From the NCBI GenBank assembly GCA_009777725.1, contig WRLG01000005.1, forward strand, positions 62,001-126,000: a stretch of 64,000 nt of DNA, written 5' to 3'. The stretch's first letter is position 1. Each line of letters starts with the position of its first letter. The DNA is from Oscillospiraceae bacterium (GTDB lineage Bacteria > Bacillota > Clostridia > Oscillospirales > Ruminococcaceae). Positions 16,303 through 25,578 of the stretch are shown here, one piece after another. The translations under genes and the position numbers were made by a program. The notes below the pieces were generated by a model. That model was not told the DNA's origin. It ran no database searches and was given only the letters and a program-made list of their open reading frames with translations.

Positions 16303-17205
16303 ATGGCAAGAAAAAAAGGCGGCGGCGAGGAAGAAGGCGGCGCGAATTGGATGGATACATACGGCGATATGGTTACGCTGATGCTTACTTTCTTTGTTCT
16401 GCTTTATGCGATGTCTACGATGGACGTGTCTAAGTGGCAGTATATAGCCAGTGCTTTCTCCAGAGGACCTTCTGAAGTTCAAGTTGTTACCGAAGCCAAT
16501 CCCGAAAACGACCCGCAAGCAATCTTTACCGATGAGGTCGTAGATACAATCACGGACGGGGAAGTCATTGACTTTGACGACCTGTATATGTACCTGCAGG
16601 AGATTATACAAAGTAATAATCTTCAAGACAGCGTAAGCGTTGAAATGTCCCCCAGTTATATCTACGTCAGATTCAGAGACAGGATTATATTTGAGCCCGA
16701 CAGTGCGACATTGCTTGATGAGGGAGAATTTATAATTGAGCTCATATCGGACGGGGTAAGGCAAATTGAGGATATGATTTTCGGCGTAAGGGTTTTCGGA
16801 CATACCGCAAAGAGCCCGGGCTCAACGACAAACGAATGGGATTTGTCTTCCATGCGCGCAACCTCCGCTATCAATTTTATGATTGATTTGAGTGCGGCGG
16901 AGAGCTATAAATTTTCAAGCTCCGGCTTCGGCGGACACCGCCCGATTGCCAACAATGATTCGGAAGAGGGCAGGCGGCAGAACAGGCGCGTTGAAATCAT
17001 ATTTATCCGTAACGATATTGATTTTAACGACCCGCAGGTAATGAGAGACCTTTGGGAGCTCGAAAACGGACGGCTTGCTTCGCGGACCGACTCGGAAGGC
17101 AATGAGCTTGAAGACGACCAAACCGATATTGATTTTCACGCAGAACCCGCCCCGGAATTCGGCGGCTCAGACCCGGACAGGGTTTACGTTCCCAGACCGA
17201 ATTAA
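16303..17205 (+). CDS. motB: Flagellar motor stator protein MotB
   Basis: 300 residues. A basic N-terminus is followed by one membrane helix (about 25-42) preceded by 'TYGDMVTLMLTFFVLLYAMS', in which the Asp is the ion-binding residue of MotB. The C-terminal OmpA-like peptidoglycan-binding domain (about 130-240) carries 'VFGHTAKSP', 'SSMRATSAINFMI' and 'NDSEEGRRQNRRVEIIFI', the last being the canonical NxxGRxxNRRVEI-type motif. The coupling ion cannot be decided from sequence alone. It starts behind GGGGGAGAGGG. Confidence 0.96.
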   Translation: MARKKGGGEEEGGANWMDTYGDMVTLMLTFFVLLYAMSTMDVSKWQYIASAFSRGPSEVQVVTEANPENDPQAIFTDEVVDTITDGEVIDFDDLYMYLQEIIQSNNLQDSVSVEMSPSYIYVRFRDRIIFEPDSATLLDEGEFIIELISDGVRQIEDMIFGVRVFGHTAKSPGSTTNEWDLSSMRATSAINFMIDLSAAESYKFSSSGFGGHRPIANNDSEEGRRQNRRVEIIFIRNDIDFNDPQVMRDLWELENGRLASRTDSEGNELEDDQTDIDFHAEPAPEFGGSDPDRVYVPRPN

Positions 17206-17258
17206 ATACTGACAATGAAATCGCACGCTGAATATTAAATATACCGCAAAGGACGGTC

Positions 17259-18272
17259 ATGCTTATGGCTGACGTACTGTCGCAAGCCCAAATAGACGCT
17301 CTGCTGGGTAACTTCGCTTCCGAGGGTACAAAAGCTTTCGATGATATTGATGAAAAAGGAACAGAGCGCAAGGTCAAGAATTATGACTTTAAAATGCCTA
17401 AGAAATTTACCAAAGAGCAGCTGAAAATTTTGGACGGTATTTTTGAAAACTACTCGCGTATGCTCTCCTCCTACTTGATAGGGCTTATGAGGGTTTACTG
17501 CAAGGTAGAGGTTTTGCAGATTGAGGAACAGCTTTATTTCGAGTTTAACAACGCCCTGCCCGACTATGTTATGATGGCTACCATTGACATGGGGGTGGAG
17601 GACGATGATGTTTTGGAAACCAGCTGTATCATTCAGCTGTCAAACCCGATAGCCTACGCCACGATGGACAGACTTATGGGCGGAAGCGGGATGTATATCG
17701 ATTCGAGCAGGGATTTTACGGAGATTGAATCGGGGCTTTTATCCAGCATTATAACGCGGATGGCGGAGCTTATGCGAGAACCTTGGAGTAATTACATAGG
17801 CATTAATCCGAAGGTAAGCGCGATTGAGACAAATTCGCGGGTTATGCAGTCGATTCCGCCGGACGAGGTTGTGGTTCTGATTGTCCTCGAGGTGGAGATA
17901 AAGGATGTAAAAAATACGCTCACAATCTGCGTACCCGCCATGAATCTTGAATCCATGATGTCGAAATTCAGCGGCAGGTGGTCCAGGACATTTACAAAGT
18001 ATGACCCGCGTAAGGAAGAGGAACGTAAAAATTCTCTGCTTTCGGCAATTAAGGATTCCGAGCTTAAAATAGACGCGGTCCTTTGTGAAACAAAGCTTGA
18101 TTTTTTCGATGTTCTCTCATTGCAGGTGAACGACGTTATTCCGCTTAATGTTCCTATTGACAGAAACATTTCGATTAAAATCGGAAACAACCTTTGGTTT
18201 GACGGAAAGCTGGGACTTCATAACAACCAAAAGGCTGTTAAAATAGATAACATATATAAAGAATTGAGGTAA
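17259..18272 (+). CDS. fliM: Flagellar motor switch protein FliM
   Basis: 337 residues (335 if translation starts at the ATG at 17265; AAAGGA lies 5 nt before 17259 and 11 nt before 17265). FliM is the C-ring subunit that binds phosphorylated CheY. The N-terminal CheY-binding peptide is 'DVLSQAQIDALLG'. The CheC-like middle domain spans about 50-230 and includes 'NALPDYVMMATIDMG' and 'NPIAYATMDRLMGG'. The C-terminal FliN-like domain (about 250-330) has 'LDFFDVLSLQVNDVIPL'. It is directly followed by fliY. Confidence 0.96.
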   Translation: MLMADVLSQAQIDALLGNFASEGTKAFDDIDEKGTERKVKNYDFKMPKKFTKEQLKILDGIFENYSRMLSSYLIGLMRVYCKVEVLQIEEQLYFEFNNALPDYVMMATIDMGVEDDDVLETSCIIQLSNPIAYATMDRLMGGSGMYIDSSRDFTEIESGLLSSIITRMAELMREPWSNYIGINPKVSAIETNSRVMQSIPPDEVVVLIVLEVEIKDVKNTLTICVPAMNLESMMSKFSGRWSRTFTKYDPRKEEERKNSLLSAIKDSELKIDAVLCETKLDFFDVLSLQVNDVIPLNVPIDRNISIKIGNNLWFDGKLGLHNNQKAVKIDNIYKELR

Positions 18273-18280
18273 CCGGTACA

Positions 18281-19471
18281 ATGAGCGATGAAAAAATTGT
18301 TATTGACGAATTCGGCATGATGGAGCAAGACGCGATTGGCGAAATAATGAACATAACAATGGGGTCTGCCGCTACAGCCGTTTCAAATATGCTTTATGCA
18401 AAGGTTTGGATTACCACGCCTACGGTGTCGATTATTAAGGCGAAAAGTCTTTCCTTTCCCGAGTTAGAGCCGTCGATTGTAGTCAGAATTAAATATACTA
18501 AAGGGATTTCGGGGCACAACGTACTTGTTTTAAAGCAAAACGATGTTCAGATGATTCTGAATCAGCTGATGGGGCTTCCTTTGGAGCTTTCGGATGATTT
18601 TCAATTTGATGAAATGAATATCTCCGCCGTCTGCGAGGTTATGAACCAGATGATGGGCGCGTCAGCCACTGCCCTTTCGGAAATATTGGATATGCCGGTT
18701 GATATTTCAACACCCGAGGCGATTGTCCAGGAAGACCCGAACGCGACGATAGACAGGCTTGCCGGTCTTGAAGTCGGAGACGATGAGTATGCTTGTACGG
18801 TAAAGTTTAACCTTACAATTGACGGGGTTATTCAATCTGAGTTTATGTCTGTCCTTACGTTAGATTTGGCTAAGGAGATGGCGGGCAAAATGATGTCCGG
18901 CTATGCCGCGGACGATGAGCCCGAGCCTGCTCCTGCTCCTCCTCCCCCGGCACCCGCTCCGGCGGCTCAGCCCATGCCGGCGGCGGCTCAACCGCAGCCG
19001 ATGATGCCGCCTCCTGCCGCACCCTATCCGCAACCTATGCCCTACGACCCCAACATGGCGGCACCGCCCCCTATGTACCCGCAACCGTATCCCATGCCGC
19101 CGCAAGGAATGCCGATGCCGATGCAGATGCCGGTTCAGATGAATATGCAGCCCGTTCAGCTTCAAAGCTTCGGCGCGTATACGAATCCTTCGTTGAATCA
19201 AGGGCAGAACGATAATTTGCAGTTACTTATGAGTGTTCCTCTGAATGTTTCGGTTGAAATCGGTTCTACCACTAAAAAGGTTAAGGACATATTGGACTTC
19301 GCACAGGGGACAATCATTGAGCTTGAGCGTCAAGCGGGCGCGCCCGTTGATATAGTAGTCAATGGAAATCTTGTCGCGAAAGGCGATGTTGTGGTCATTG
19401 ACGACAACTTTGCGGTGAGAATCACCGAAATAATCAAATCAAAATTTTTAGATAATTTAGGTAAGGAGTAA
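18281..19471 (+). CDS. fliY: Flagellar motor switch phosphatase FliY (CheC domain fused to FliN)
   Basis: 396 residues. The N-terminal domain has two intact CheY-phosphatase sites of the form E-x2-N-x22-P: one starts at 'GEIMNITMGSAATAVS' and the other at 'CEVMNQMMGASATALS', each with Pro exactly 22 residues after the Asn. A long Pro/Ala/Met/Gln-rich linker (about 210-295) leads to a FliN domain (about 310-396) with 'MSVPLNVSVEIGSTTKKVKD'. FliY is the Gram-positive C-ring protein that dephosphorylates CheY-P at the motor. The start is behind a weak GAGG, 8 bp after fliM. Confidence 0.96.
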   Translation: MSDEKIVIDEFGMMEQDAIGEIMNITMGSAATAVSNMLYAKVWITTPTVSIIKAKSLSFPELEPSIVVRIKYTKGISGHNVLVLKQNDVQMILNQLMGLPLELSDDFQFDEMNISAVCEVMNQMMGASATALSEILDMPVDISTPEAIVQEDPNATIDRLAGLEVGDDEYACTVKFNLTIDGVIQSEFMSVLTLDLAKEMAGKMMSGYAADDEPEPAPAPPPPAPAPAAQPMPAAAQPQPMMPPPAAPYPQPMPYDPNMAAPPPMYPQPYPMPPQGMPMPMQMPVQMNMQPVQLQSFGAYTNPSLNQGQNDNLQLLMSVPLNVSVEIGSTTKKVKDILDFAQGTIIELERQAGAPVDIVVNGNLVAKGDVVVIDDNFAVRITEIIKSKFLDNLGKE

Positions 19472-19477
19472 AACGAA

Positions 19478-19840
19478 ATGAGTAAAAAGATTTTGTTGGT
19501 TGACGATGCCGCTTTCATGAGGATGATGATTAAGGACGCGCTGACCAAAAACGGCTACACGGACATAATCGAAGCCGCTGATGGTGAAATTGCGTGCAGT
19601 ACCTATGCGGCGGAAAAACCGGACCTTGTGATTATGGACATCACTATGCCCAATAAAACGGGGATTGAAGCCCTCAGAGACATTAAAGCCTCCAATCCGG
19701 CGGCGAAAATTGTCATGTGTTCCGCTATGGGGCAGGAGTCGATGGTTGTCGAGGCGATTAAGCTGGGCGCATTGGATTTTATAGTTAAGCCGTTTAAGGC
19801 GGACAGAATCCTGCAGACTGTTCAAAAGGTTCTCGGCTGA
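19478..19840 (+). CDS. cheY: Chemotaxis response regulator CheY
   Basis: 120 residues, a single receiver domain. Acidic pocket DD at residues 9-10, phospho-acceptor Asp54 in 'LVIMDITMPNKTG', Ser in 'IVMCSAMG' and Lys in 'DFIVKPFKADRI'. Phosphorylated by CheA, it binds FliM and changes motor rotation. Encoded between fliY and fliO, as in B. subtilis. Its TGA overlaps the ATG of fliO. Confidence 0.97.
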   Translation: MSKKILLVDDAAFMRMMIKDALTKNGYTDIIEAADGEIACSTYAAEKPDLVIMDITMPNKTGIEALRDIKASNPAAKIVMCSAMGQESMVVEAIKLGALDFIVKPFKADRILQTVQKVLG

Positions 19841-20283
19841 TGATTCGATGGACATTGCCGGTTCTGGTGTCATTTCAAGATTCGCTGATGATTTTTGTAT
19901 CTCTTTTAGGGGTAATCGGTTTAATTTTCCTCACATACGCGGGAACAAAATGGCTTAACAAGAAGTTCCGCTTAGGAGGATTTTACGGAGAAGCCAAGGG
20001 GATTAAAATCGTTGAATGTGCCGGCATAGCTCAGGATAAGCAGCTCATGATTGTAAGAATCGGTAAAAAGCTTATGCTTTTGGGAGTTACCGCCGGTTCT
20101 GTTACTAAAATCTGCGATTTGGATGAAGACGACCTTGCGGGTTTGACTGAAACCGAATCGGCGGAGGATGGGTTTTTGAGCAGCTTTAAAAAGGTTTTCG
20201 CCGAAAAGAACAAGGCTTTTGGCAATGCGCGGCAAGATACTTCGGCGGAAAAGGATGGTCGAGAGCACGAAAATGAGTTTTAA
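19840..20283 (+). CDS. fliO: Flagellar biosynthesis protein FliO
   Basis: 147 residues, starting at an ATG that overlaps the cheY stop. One membrane helix at about 14-34 is followed by 'KIVECAGIAQDKQLMIVRIG', the conserved cytoplasmic beta segment of FliO/FliZ, and then a charged, variable tail. FliO assists FliP assembly into the export gate. The tail overlaps fliP. Confidence 0.88.
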   Translation: MIRWTLPVLVSFQDSLMIFVSLLGVIGLIFLTYAGTKWLNKKFRLGGFYGEAKGIKIVECAGIAQDKQLMIVRIGKKLMLLGVTAGSVTKICDLDEDDLAGLTETESAEDGFLSSFKKVFAEKNKAFGNARQDTSAEKDGREHENEF

Positions 20284-21205
20284 TGTGTTTAACGCGGCGC
20301 GTTTAAGCGGCAAACTGCTTTTAACCGTATTGATTTTTATTACGGCGGCGGTTGTTTGCTTGACGCATCTGCCCGTGTCGGTTCATGGTATTGTTACCGA
20401 GATTCCCAATATTGAGCAGGATGTTCCGCAGACAACGCAAGCGCAGGAGCCGCCTGTTGACGGTATTCCTCCCCTGTTTGATGCGGAGCTTCCCTACGAA
20501 TTGCCCGTTACGGACGGCGATATTGCCGGACAATCCTTGCTTGGGCAACTAGGTCTTACGGGAGGCACTACGCCCATTGACTTAATTATATTAATCACAA
20601 TACTTTCGTTAGCACCTTCGATTCTCATAATGATGACCTGCTTTGCGCGGATTATCATATCGTTTTCTCTTTTGAGGAACGCTATGGGCGTACAGCAGAC
20701 ACCGCCCAATCAGGTTATGATAGGCTTGGCTTTGTTTCTTACCCTGTTTATCATGAGCCCTGTTATAGCGGAGATGAACGAGGTTGCCTATCAGCCGTAC
20801 AGGGACGGCGTTTACACCTCAGCTGAAGCTGTGCAAGCTGCCTCTGTGCCGCTTAAAACGTGGATGCTCAAACAAACCAGTAACGACTCCTTGTATTTTT
20901 TCGTAGGACTTTCGGGCGAGGAGGTCACTGCTTTAACGGAGGAGGAAATCGTTGAGCAGGTCAGCTTTGTCACTGTTGTTCCGGCTTTTTTGCTTAGTGA
21001 AATCAAAACAGGGTTTGAAATCGGCTTTTTGCTTTACCTGCCCTTTTTGGTAATAGACATTATCGTTGCGACCATATTGATGTCAATGGGTATGATTATG
21101 CTTCCCCCCACTATGATTTCCGTTCCTTTTAAAATCATGATGTTTGTGTTGGCGGACGGCTGGGCGTTACTCATGGGCTCTTTGGTTACAGGCTTTAATG
21201 TATAG
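20255..21205 (+). CDS. fliP: Flagellar export gate protein FliP
   Basis: About 317 residues; the start is uncertain between ATG 20255 and ATG 20273 (a TTG at 20219 is also in frame), all overlapping the end of fliO. FliP forms the export gate ring with FliQ and FliR. A first hydrophobic segment near 'LLLTVLIFITAAVVCL' is followed by a ~75-residue Pro/Asp/Glu-rich exported stretch, longer than in most FliP. The core begins at 'LIILITILSLAPSILIMMT', followed by 'FARIIISFSLLRNAMGVQQ' and 'PPNQVMIGLALFLTLFIM'. The last helices contain 'VDIIVATILMSMGMIMLPP'-like sequence typical of FliP. Confidence 0.95.
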   Translation: MVESTKMSFNVFNAARLSGKLLLTVLIFITAAVVCLTHLPVSVHGIVTEIPNIEQDVPQTTQAQEPPVDGIPPLFDAELPYELPVTDGDIAGQSLLGQLGLTGGTTPIDLIILITILSLAPSILIMMTCFARIIISFSLLRNAMGVQQTPPNQVMIGLALFLTLFIMSPVIAEMNEVAYQPYRDGVYTSAEAVQAASVPLKTWMLKQTSNDSLYFFVGLSGEEVTALTEEEIVEQVSFVTVVPAFLLSEIKTGFEIGFLLYLPFLVIDIIVATILMSMGMIMLPPTMISVPFKIMMFVLADGWALLMGSLVTGFNV

Positions 21206-21219
21206 GGGGTTCGGTTGAT

Positions 21220-21504
21220 ATGACTGCCGATTTAGTCATACAGGTTTTCAGAGAGGTTTTAATGCTTTCAATCAAGCTTGCCGGTCCGTTGCTTATCATC
21301 AGTATGATTGTTGGTCTTTTTATAGCCGTTTTCCAAGCGGCAACGCAAATCAACGAGCAAACGCTGACTTTCGTTCCGAAGGCTTTAACCATAACGGTTC
21401 TGCTGTTGCTCTTAGCACCGAATATGATTGCATCCCTTACGGGCTTTTTGGAAAATATATTTACGATTATAACGCGTATAAGTCAGCACACGACTGCTTT
21501 TTAG
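21220..21504 (+). CDS. fliQ: Flagellar export gate protein FliQ
   Basis: 94 residues, with two membrane helices (about 15-38 and 52-75). 'LAGPLLIISMIVGLFIAVFQ', 'ATQINEQTLTFVPK' and 'AP.M' after the second helix match FliQ. Lies 14 bp after fliP and is followed by fliR. Confidence 0.95.
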   Translation: MTADLVIQVFREVLMLSIKLAGPLLIISMIVGLFIAVFQAATQINEQTLTFVPKALTITVLLLLLAPNMIASLTGFLENIFTIITRISQHTTAF

Positions 21505-21528
21505 GAACTGTCGGCGGAGGTTTTTTCT

Positions 21529-22311
21529 TTGGATTTTTTTGACGTCCTTTTCGGCGGTTTTGAAACGAACCTTTTGATTTTTGCAAGAGCGATTGGCATG
21601 ATTGCCTTTAACCCTATATTGTCAAGAAAAAATATCCCACTCAGGGCAAAGGTCGGCGTAGCGTTTTTTGTTGCGATTGCTGTAGTCATGGCAATGAGAC
21701 CTGCTCCGATTGATACGGGAGAAATCCCGGGCGTTTATCTGATGATGGTTGTAAAGGAAGGCTTTGTCGGGCTAACCTTGGGGTTTATAACCGACATGTT
21801 CTTATACTCCGTTCAAGTGGGCGGGGAGCTTATGGATATGCAGTCGGGGCTTGGAATGGCTAAGGTTTTCGACCCGATTACAAATTCGCAGTCATCGGTA
21901 ATGGGTTCGCTTGTAGGAATAATGATATACCTGTACTTTTTTGTTATTAACGCACATCTGTCTATTATCGGGATATTTGCGGCTTCATACAGTGTTGTCC
22001 CGCTTGGGGATTGGGTGGTTAATCTGGAATCGGGGATTGCAATTGCGTCTTATTTTTCCTTGGTTTTAGGGCTGGTTATAAAGCTGGCTATGCCGGTGGT
22101 GGTTGCCGCCTTAATTGTTCAGTTTTGCATTGGGCTTATTATGAAATCTGTTCCGGGGATTCCCATTATGATGCTTAATATTCAAATTAAGGTTATATTC
22201 GGATTTTGGGTGCTTTTTACAATCGCTTCCCCCATGGCAGACTTTATTGACAGATATATGAGAATATGGATTGAAACGCTGGAAGAGGCGATTCATTACA
22301 TCGCTGTATAG
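21529..22311 (+). CDS. fliR: Flagellar export gate protein FliR
   Basis: 260 residues from a TTG at 21529, set 8-9 nt after GGCGGAGG; no ATG is available near it. FliR completes the FliP-FliQ-FliR export gate. Seven or so hydrophobic segments, with 'LIFARAIGMIAFNPILSRKN' at the N-terminus, 'GGELMDMQSGLGMAKVFDP' in the middle, and 'KLAMPVVVAALIVQFCIGL' and 'VPGIPIMMLNIQIKVIFGFW'-like sequence near the end, are family features. Confidence 0.95.
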   Translation: MDFFDVLFGGFETNLLIFARAIGMIAFNPILSRKNIPLRAKVGVAFFVAIAVVMAMRPAPIDTGEIPGVYLMMVVKEGFVGLTLGFITDMFLYSVQVGGELMDMQSGLGMAKVFDPITNSQSSVMGSLVGIMIYLYFFVINAHLSIIGIFAASYSVVPLGDWVVNLESGIAIASYFSLVLGLVIKLAMPVVVAALIVQFCIGLIMKSVPGIPIMMLNIQIKVIFGFWVLFTIASPMADFIDRYMRIWIETLEEAIHYIAV

Positions 22312-22362
22312 CGGATTTCGGCGAAAGTTCGGTCGCTTTAATGCGGCGGATTGGAGGATGTC

Positions 22363-23457
22363 ATGGCTGACGGAGGCGGTCAGGAAAAAACCGAGAAAGC
22401 GACCAGTCATAAACGGCAGGAGCAACGTAAAAAAGGTAACGTCATGCAAAGCAAGGACGTTGTAACGGCGGCTTTTATCCTTGTCGTGTTTAATGTACTT
22501 AGAATGACCATAAGGCTGATTTATCATTCCGCTCAAAAATCTATGACCTATTGGATTGGCATTTCGGGCGGCGGGATGGAGGGGAACGGCACGGTTATTG
22601 ACGGTGTACCCGTCCATATAAAGGTAATTTTTGAAATCATTAAAACTGTTCTGCTTGCTGCCGGACCAACCTTGATTGTAGCTGCTATTGTTTCAATTAT
22701 CGCTTCGGGTACGCAGACAAAGTGGATACGAACCTTAGAAACCACCAAACCTAAGTTTTCAAAGCTTAACCCTTTGAAAGGTATGAAAAAATTTTTCTCT
22801 TTAAAATCTATTTTTGAAGTTATAAAAAATCTTATTAAGCTTGCTCTTATAGCCGCTATTATTTATAATGAAGTAAAAATAAGGTTTATAGATTTTGCCA
22901 AAACATTTGATTGGGAAATACTTACCTCGTTAACCTATATGGTTCAAGCAATCTATTGGGCGGCAATGAAAATCGGGCTTGCATTTATCTTTGTTGCGGC
23001 TCTGGATTATATGTATCAGAAATGGCAATGGGAAAAAGACATGAAGATGACAAAGCAAGAGGTCAAGGAAGAATTCAAGAACACGGAGGGCGACCCGAAG
23101 GTCAAGGGTAAGCGGCGTCAAATCCAGATGAGGATGGCAATGCAGAGGATGATGCAATCCGTCCCCGAGGCGGATGTTATTATAAGAAATCCTACGCATT
23201 TTGCGGTTGCCGTAAGATACGACCACGATAATGATAACGCCCCCTTTGTTTTAGCTAAAGGAAAAGACAACCTTGCTTTGAAAATTATAAAATTAGCGGA
23301 AGAAAATAACGTAACTTTGGTTGAAAATAAACCTCTTGCCAAAGCTCTTTATGAAACTGTTGAGGTTGATAAAGAAATTCCTGCGAATTTCTATCAAGCA
23401 GTCGCTGAGATTTTGGCGTTTGTATATGACTTAAAGAAAAAGGCTAGTGTATATTAG
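22363..23457 (+). CDS. flhB: Flagellar export switch protein FlhB
   Basis: About 364 residues from the ATG at 22363, 5 nt after GGAGG. The N-terminus 'GQEKTEKATSHKRQEQRKKG' is the conserved cytoplasmic leader. Four membrane helices follow. The self-cleavage motif NPTH is at about residues 276-279 in 'ADVIIRNPTHFAVAVRYD', so the autocleaving export-specificity switch should be functional. The C-terminal domain has 'VTLVENKPLAKALYETVEVD', typical of FlhB. A second FlhB-C-like protein is encoded at 30244-30549. Confidence 0.97.
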   Translation: MADGGGQEKTEKATSHKRQEQRKKGNVMQSKDVVTAAFILVVFNVLRMTIRLIYHSAQKSMTYWIGISGGGMEGNGTVIDGVPVHIKVIFEIIKTVLLAAGPTLIVAAIVSIIASGTQTKWIRTLETTKPKFSKLNPLKGMKKFFSLKSIFEVIKNLIKLALIAAIIYNEVKIRFIDFAKTFDWEILTSLTYMVQAIYWAAMKIGLAFIFVAALDYMYQKWQWEKDMKMTKQEVKEEFKNTEGDPKVKGKRRQIQMRMAMQRMMQSVPEADVIIRNPTHFAVAVRYDHDNDNAPFVLAKGKDNLALKIIKLAEENNVTLVENKPLAKALYETVEVDKEIPANFYQAVAEILAFVYDLKKKASVY

Positions 23458-23500
23458 AGACTGATTAAACCCCGTATATTCCTGCGAAAGGTTGCTTAGT

Positions 23501-25558
23501 GTGAAAAAAATCTTAAACAACGTGGTAACGGTATTCGTTATAATGATTGTTTTCCTGCTTATTATACCGCTCCCTACGGTACTGCTTGACTTGCTGTTTG
23601 CTTTAAATATAATGATTTCTCTTATTATACTGCTGATTACAATGTATTCAAAGAGTGCTTTGGAGTTTTCCATCTTCCCGTCTGTGCTTTTGGTTACGAC
23701 TATTTTTAGGCTTGGGTTGAATATGTCGTCAACCCGTCAGATTTTGTCAAACCAAGGTTATGCGGGCGAAATGGTAAAGGCTTTCGGCGCGTTTGTTATG
23801 CAGGGCAATGCGATTATAGGATTTATTATATTTATTCTTATAGCGATTGTTCAAGTTTTGGTCATTACCAAGGGTGCGGAGAGGATTGCCGAGGTAACGG
23901 CGCGCTTTACGTTGGATGCTATGCCGGGTAAGCAGATGGCTATTGACGCAGACTTGAACTCGGGAATGATAACCGAGGAAGAAGCTAAAATCAGAAGAAG
24001 CAATATACAGCGCGAAGCTGATTTCTTCGGCTCTATGGATGGTGCCGCCAAGTTTGTCAAGGGCGATGCAGTCTTTATGATTATAGCGGCTGTCGTAAAT
24101 CTTATCGGCGGCATGGTCGTTGGTATGGCTATGGAAGGTATGGATTTTTGGACGGTTGTGAGCGTATACAGCATAGCGACTGTGGGGGACGGTCTTTGCG
24201 CTCAGATTCCCGCCCTGCTCATCTCAACCGCTATGGGTATGATTGTAACCAGAGCGGCTTCGGACGGAACGCTTAACGCGGACATGAAGCAGCAATTCTC
24301 ATCCCAGCCGCTGACGCTGATTATAGCGGGCGGGGTTATGATTATTATGATGCTGATTCCGGGGTTCCCCAAGATTCAGCTGTTTATTCTGGGCGTATCC
24401 ATGATTGTGCTGGGTATTGTTCTTTTGAGAGGTCAAGCGCAGGTTGCTGCGGCTGATGGAGTAATGCCGGATTATCCGGCGGGTGCCGAAGAGGTTACAG
24501 AGCTTGAATATTATAAGGATATTGACAATGTATACAAGCTTCTTAACGTCGAGCAGATTGAGATGGAATTCGGCTACAGCTTAATACCCCTGGCGGATGA
24601 ATCGGCGGGCGGAACGCTGATTGAGCGCGTTGTTATCTTCCGAAAGCAGTTTGCATCCGATATGGGTATCGTATTCCCCTCCGTCAGAATGAGGGACAAC
24701 CAACATATTAACCCAAATCAATACGTTATAAAAATAAAAGGCGAGTCGGTGGCATCTGCCGAGATTCTTATGGACCACTACCTTGCGCTGGACAGCGGCG
24801 GTGTTATTAAGGAGATGGACGGTATAGATACCATCGAGCCTGCATTTAACATTCCCGCAAAATGGATTTCCGAGCAGGATAAGCTGCAAGCCGAAATTGC
24901 CGGCTACACACTGATTGACCCGACCTCCGTTATCGTTACGCACCTTTCCGAAACAATTAAAAACCACGCGCACGAGCTTATATCGCGGCAGGACGTGAAG
25001 GTTATGCTTGATAAGCTGAAAGAAATAAGTCCTACCGTTGTTGATGATATAGTACCCAACATTGTTTCCGCGGCTTACCTGCAAAAGGTTTTGGCTTTAT
25101 TGCTGAAAGAGGGCGTTCCCGTCAGAGATTTGCAAACTATACTTGAAACCCTCGCCGATAATCAGCACACCATGAAAGATGTTGACATAACCGCCGAGTA
25201 TGTCCGTCAAGCTCTGAAGCGTACCATAACGCGGCGTTTTCAAGACGGCGGTCAAATCAGGGTTCTTACCTTGGATACGGAAACAGAAAATGTTATCGTA
25301 TCCTCCGTTAAAAAATCCGAGCAGGGCTCTTATCTTGCCCTTGACCCCCAGACCATTCAGCAGCTGATTTCCGCTCTGAGCGACCAAATAGACAGGGTTA
25401 AGGATATTATCCCCGTTCCCATTGTGTTAACATCGCCGATTGTCAGAATTTACTTTAAAAAGCTGATAGACCAGTTTATACCGAACATTACGGTTCTTTC
25501 ATTCAGTGAAATAGACGGTTCAGTACAGATTCAAGCGGTTGGCAATATTAGTATTTAA
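23501..25558 (+). CDS. flhA: Flagellar export protein FlhA
   Basis: 685 residues from the GTG at 23501 (9 nt after AAAGG); an in-frame TTG at 23492 is too close to that site. FlhA is the nonameric export gate and docking platform. Membrane helices are in the first 310 residues, with the FHIPEP-family segments 'RLGLNMSSTRQILSNQG', 'ARFTLDAMPGKQMAIDADLN' and 'FVKGDAVFMIIAAVVNLIGG'. The cytoplasmic domain (about 340-685) is complete, including 'ISRQDVKVMLDKLKEISP'. In B. subtilis flhF and flhG would follow; here sigD follows directly after 20 bp. Confidence 0.97.
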   Translation: MKKILNNVVTVFVIMIVFLLIIPLPTVLLDLLFALNIMISLIILLITMYSKSALEFSIFPSVLLVTTIFRLGLNMSSTRQILSNQGYAGEMVKAFGAFVMQGNAIIGFIIFILIAIVQVLVITKGAERIAEVTARFTLDAMPGKQMAIDADLNSGMITEEEAKIRRSNIQREADFFGSMDGAAKFVKGDAVFMIIAAVVNLIGGMVVGMAMEGMDFWTVVSVYSIATVGDGLCAQIPALLISTAMGMIVTRAASDGTLNADMKQQFSSQPLTLIIAGGVMIIMMLIPGFPKIQLFILGVSMIVLGIVLLRGQAQVAAADGVMPDYPAGAEEVTELEYYKDIDNVYKLLNVEQIEMEFGYSLIPLADESAGGTLIERVVIFRKQFASDMGIVFPSVRMRDNQHINPNQYVIKIKGESVASAEILMDHYLALDSGGVIKEMDGIDTIEPAFNIPAKWISEQDKLQAEIAGYTLIDPTSVIVTHLSETIKNHAHELISRQDVKVMLDKLKEISPTVVDDIVPNIVSAAYLQKVLALLLKEGVPVRDLQTILETLADNQHTMKDVDITAEYVRQALKRTITRRFQDGGQIRVLTLDTETENVIVSSVKKSEQGSYLALDPQTIQQLISALSDQIDRVKDIIPVPIVLTSPIVRIYFKKLIDQFIPNITVLSFSEIDGSVQIQAVGNISI

Positions 25559-25578
25559 CCGATAAAGGACGGGCGCAT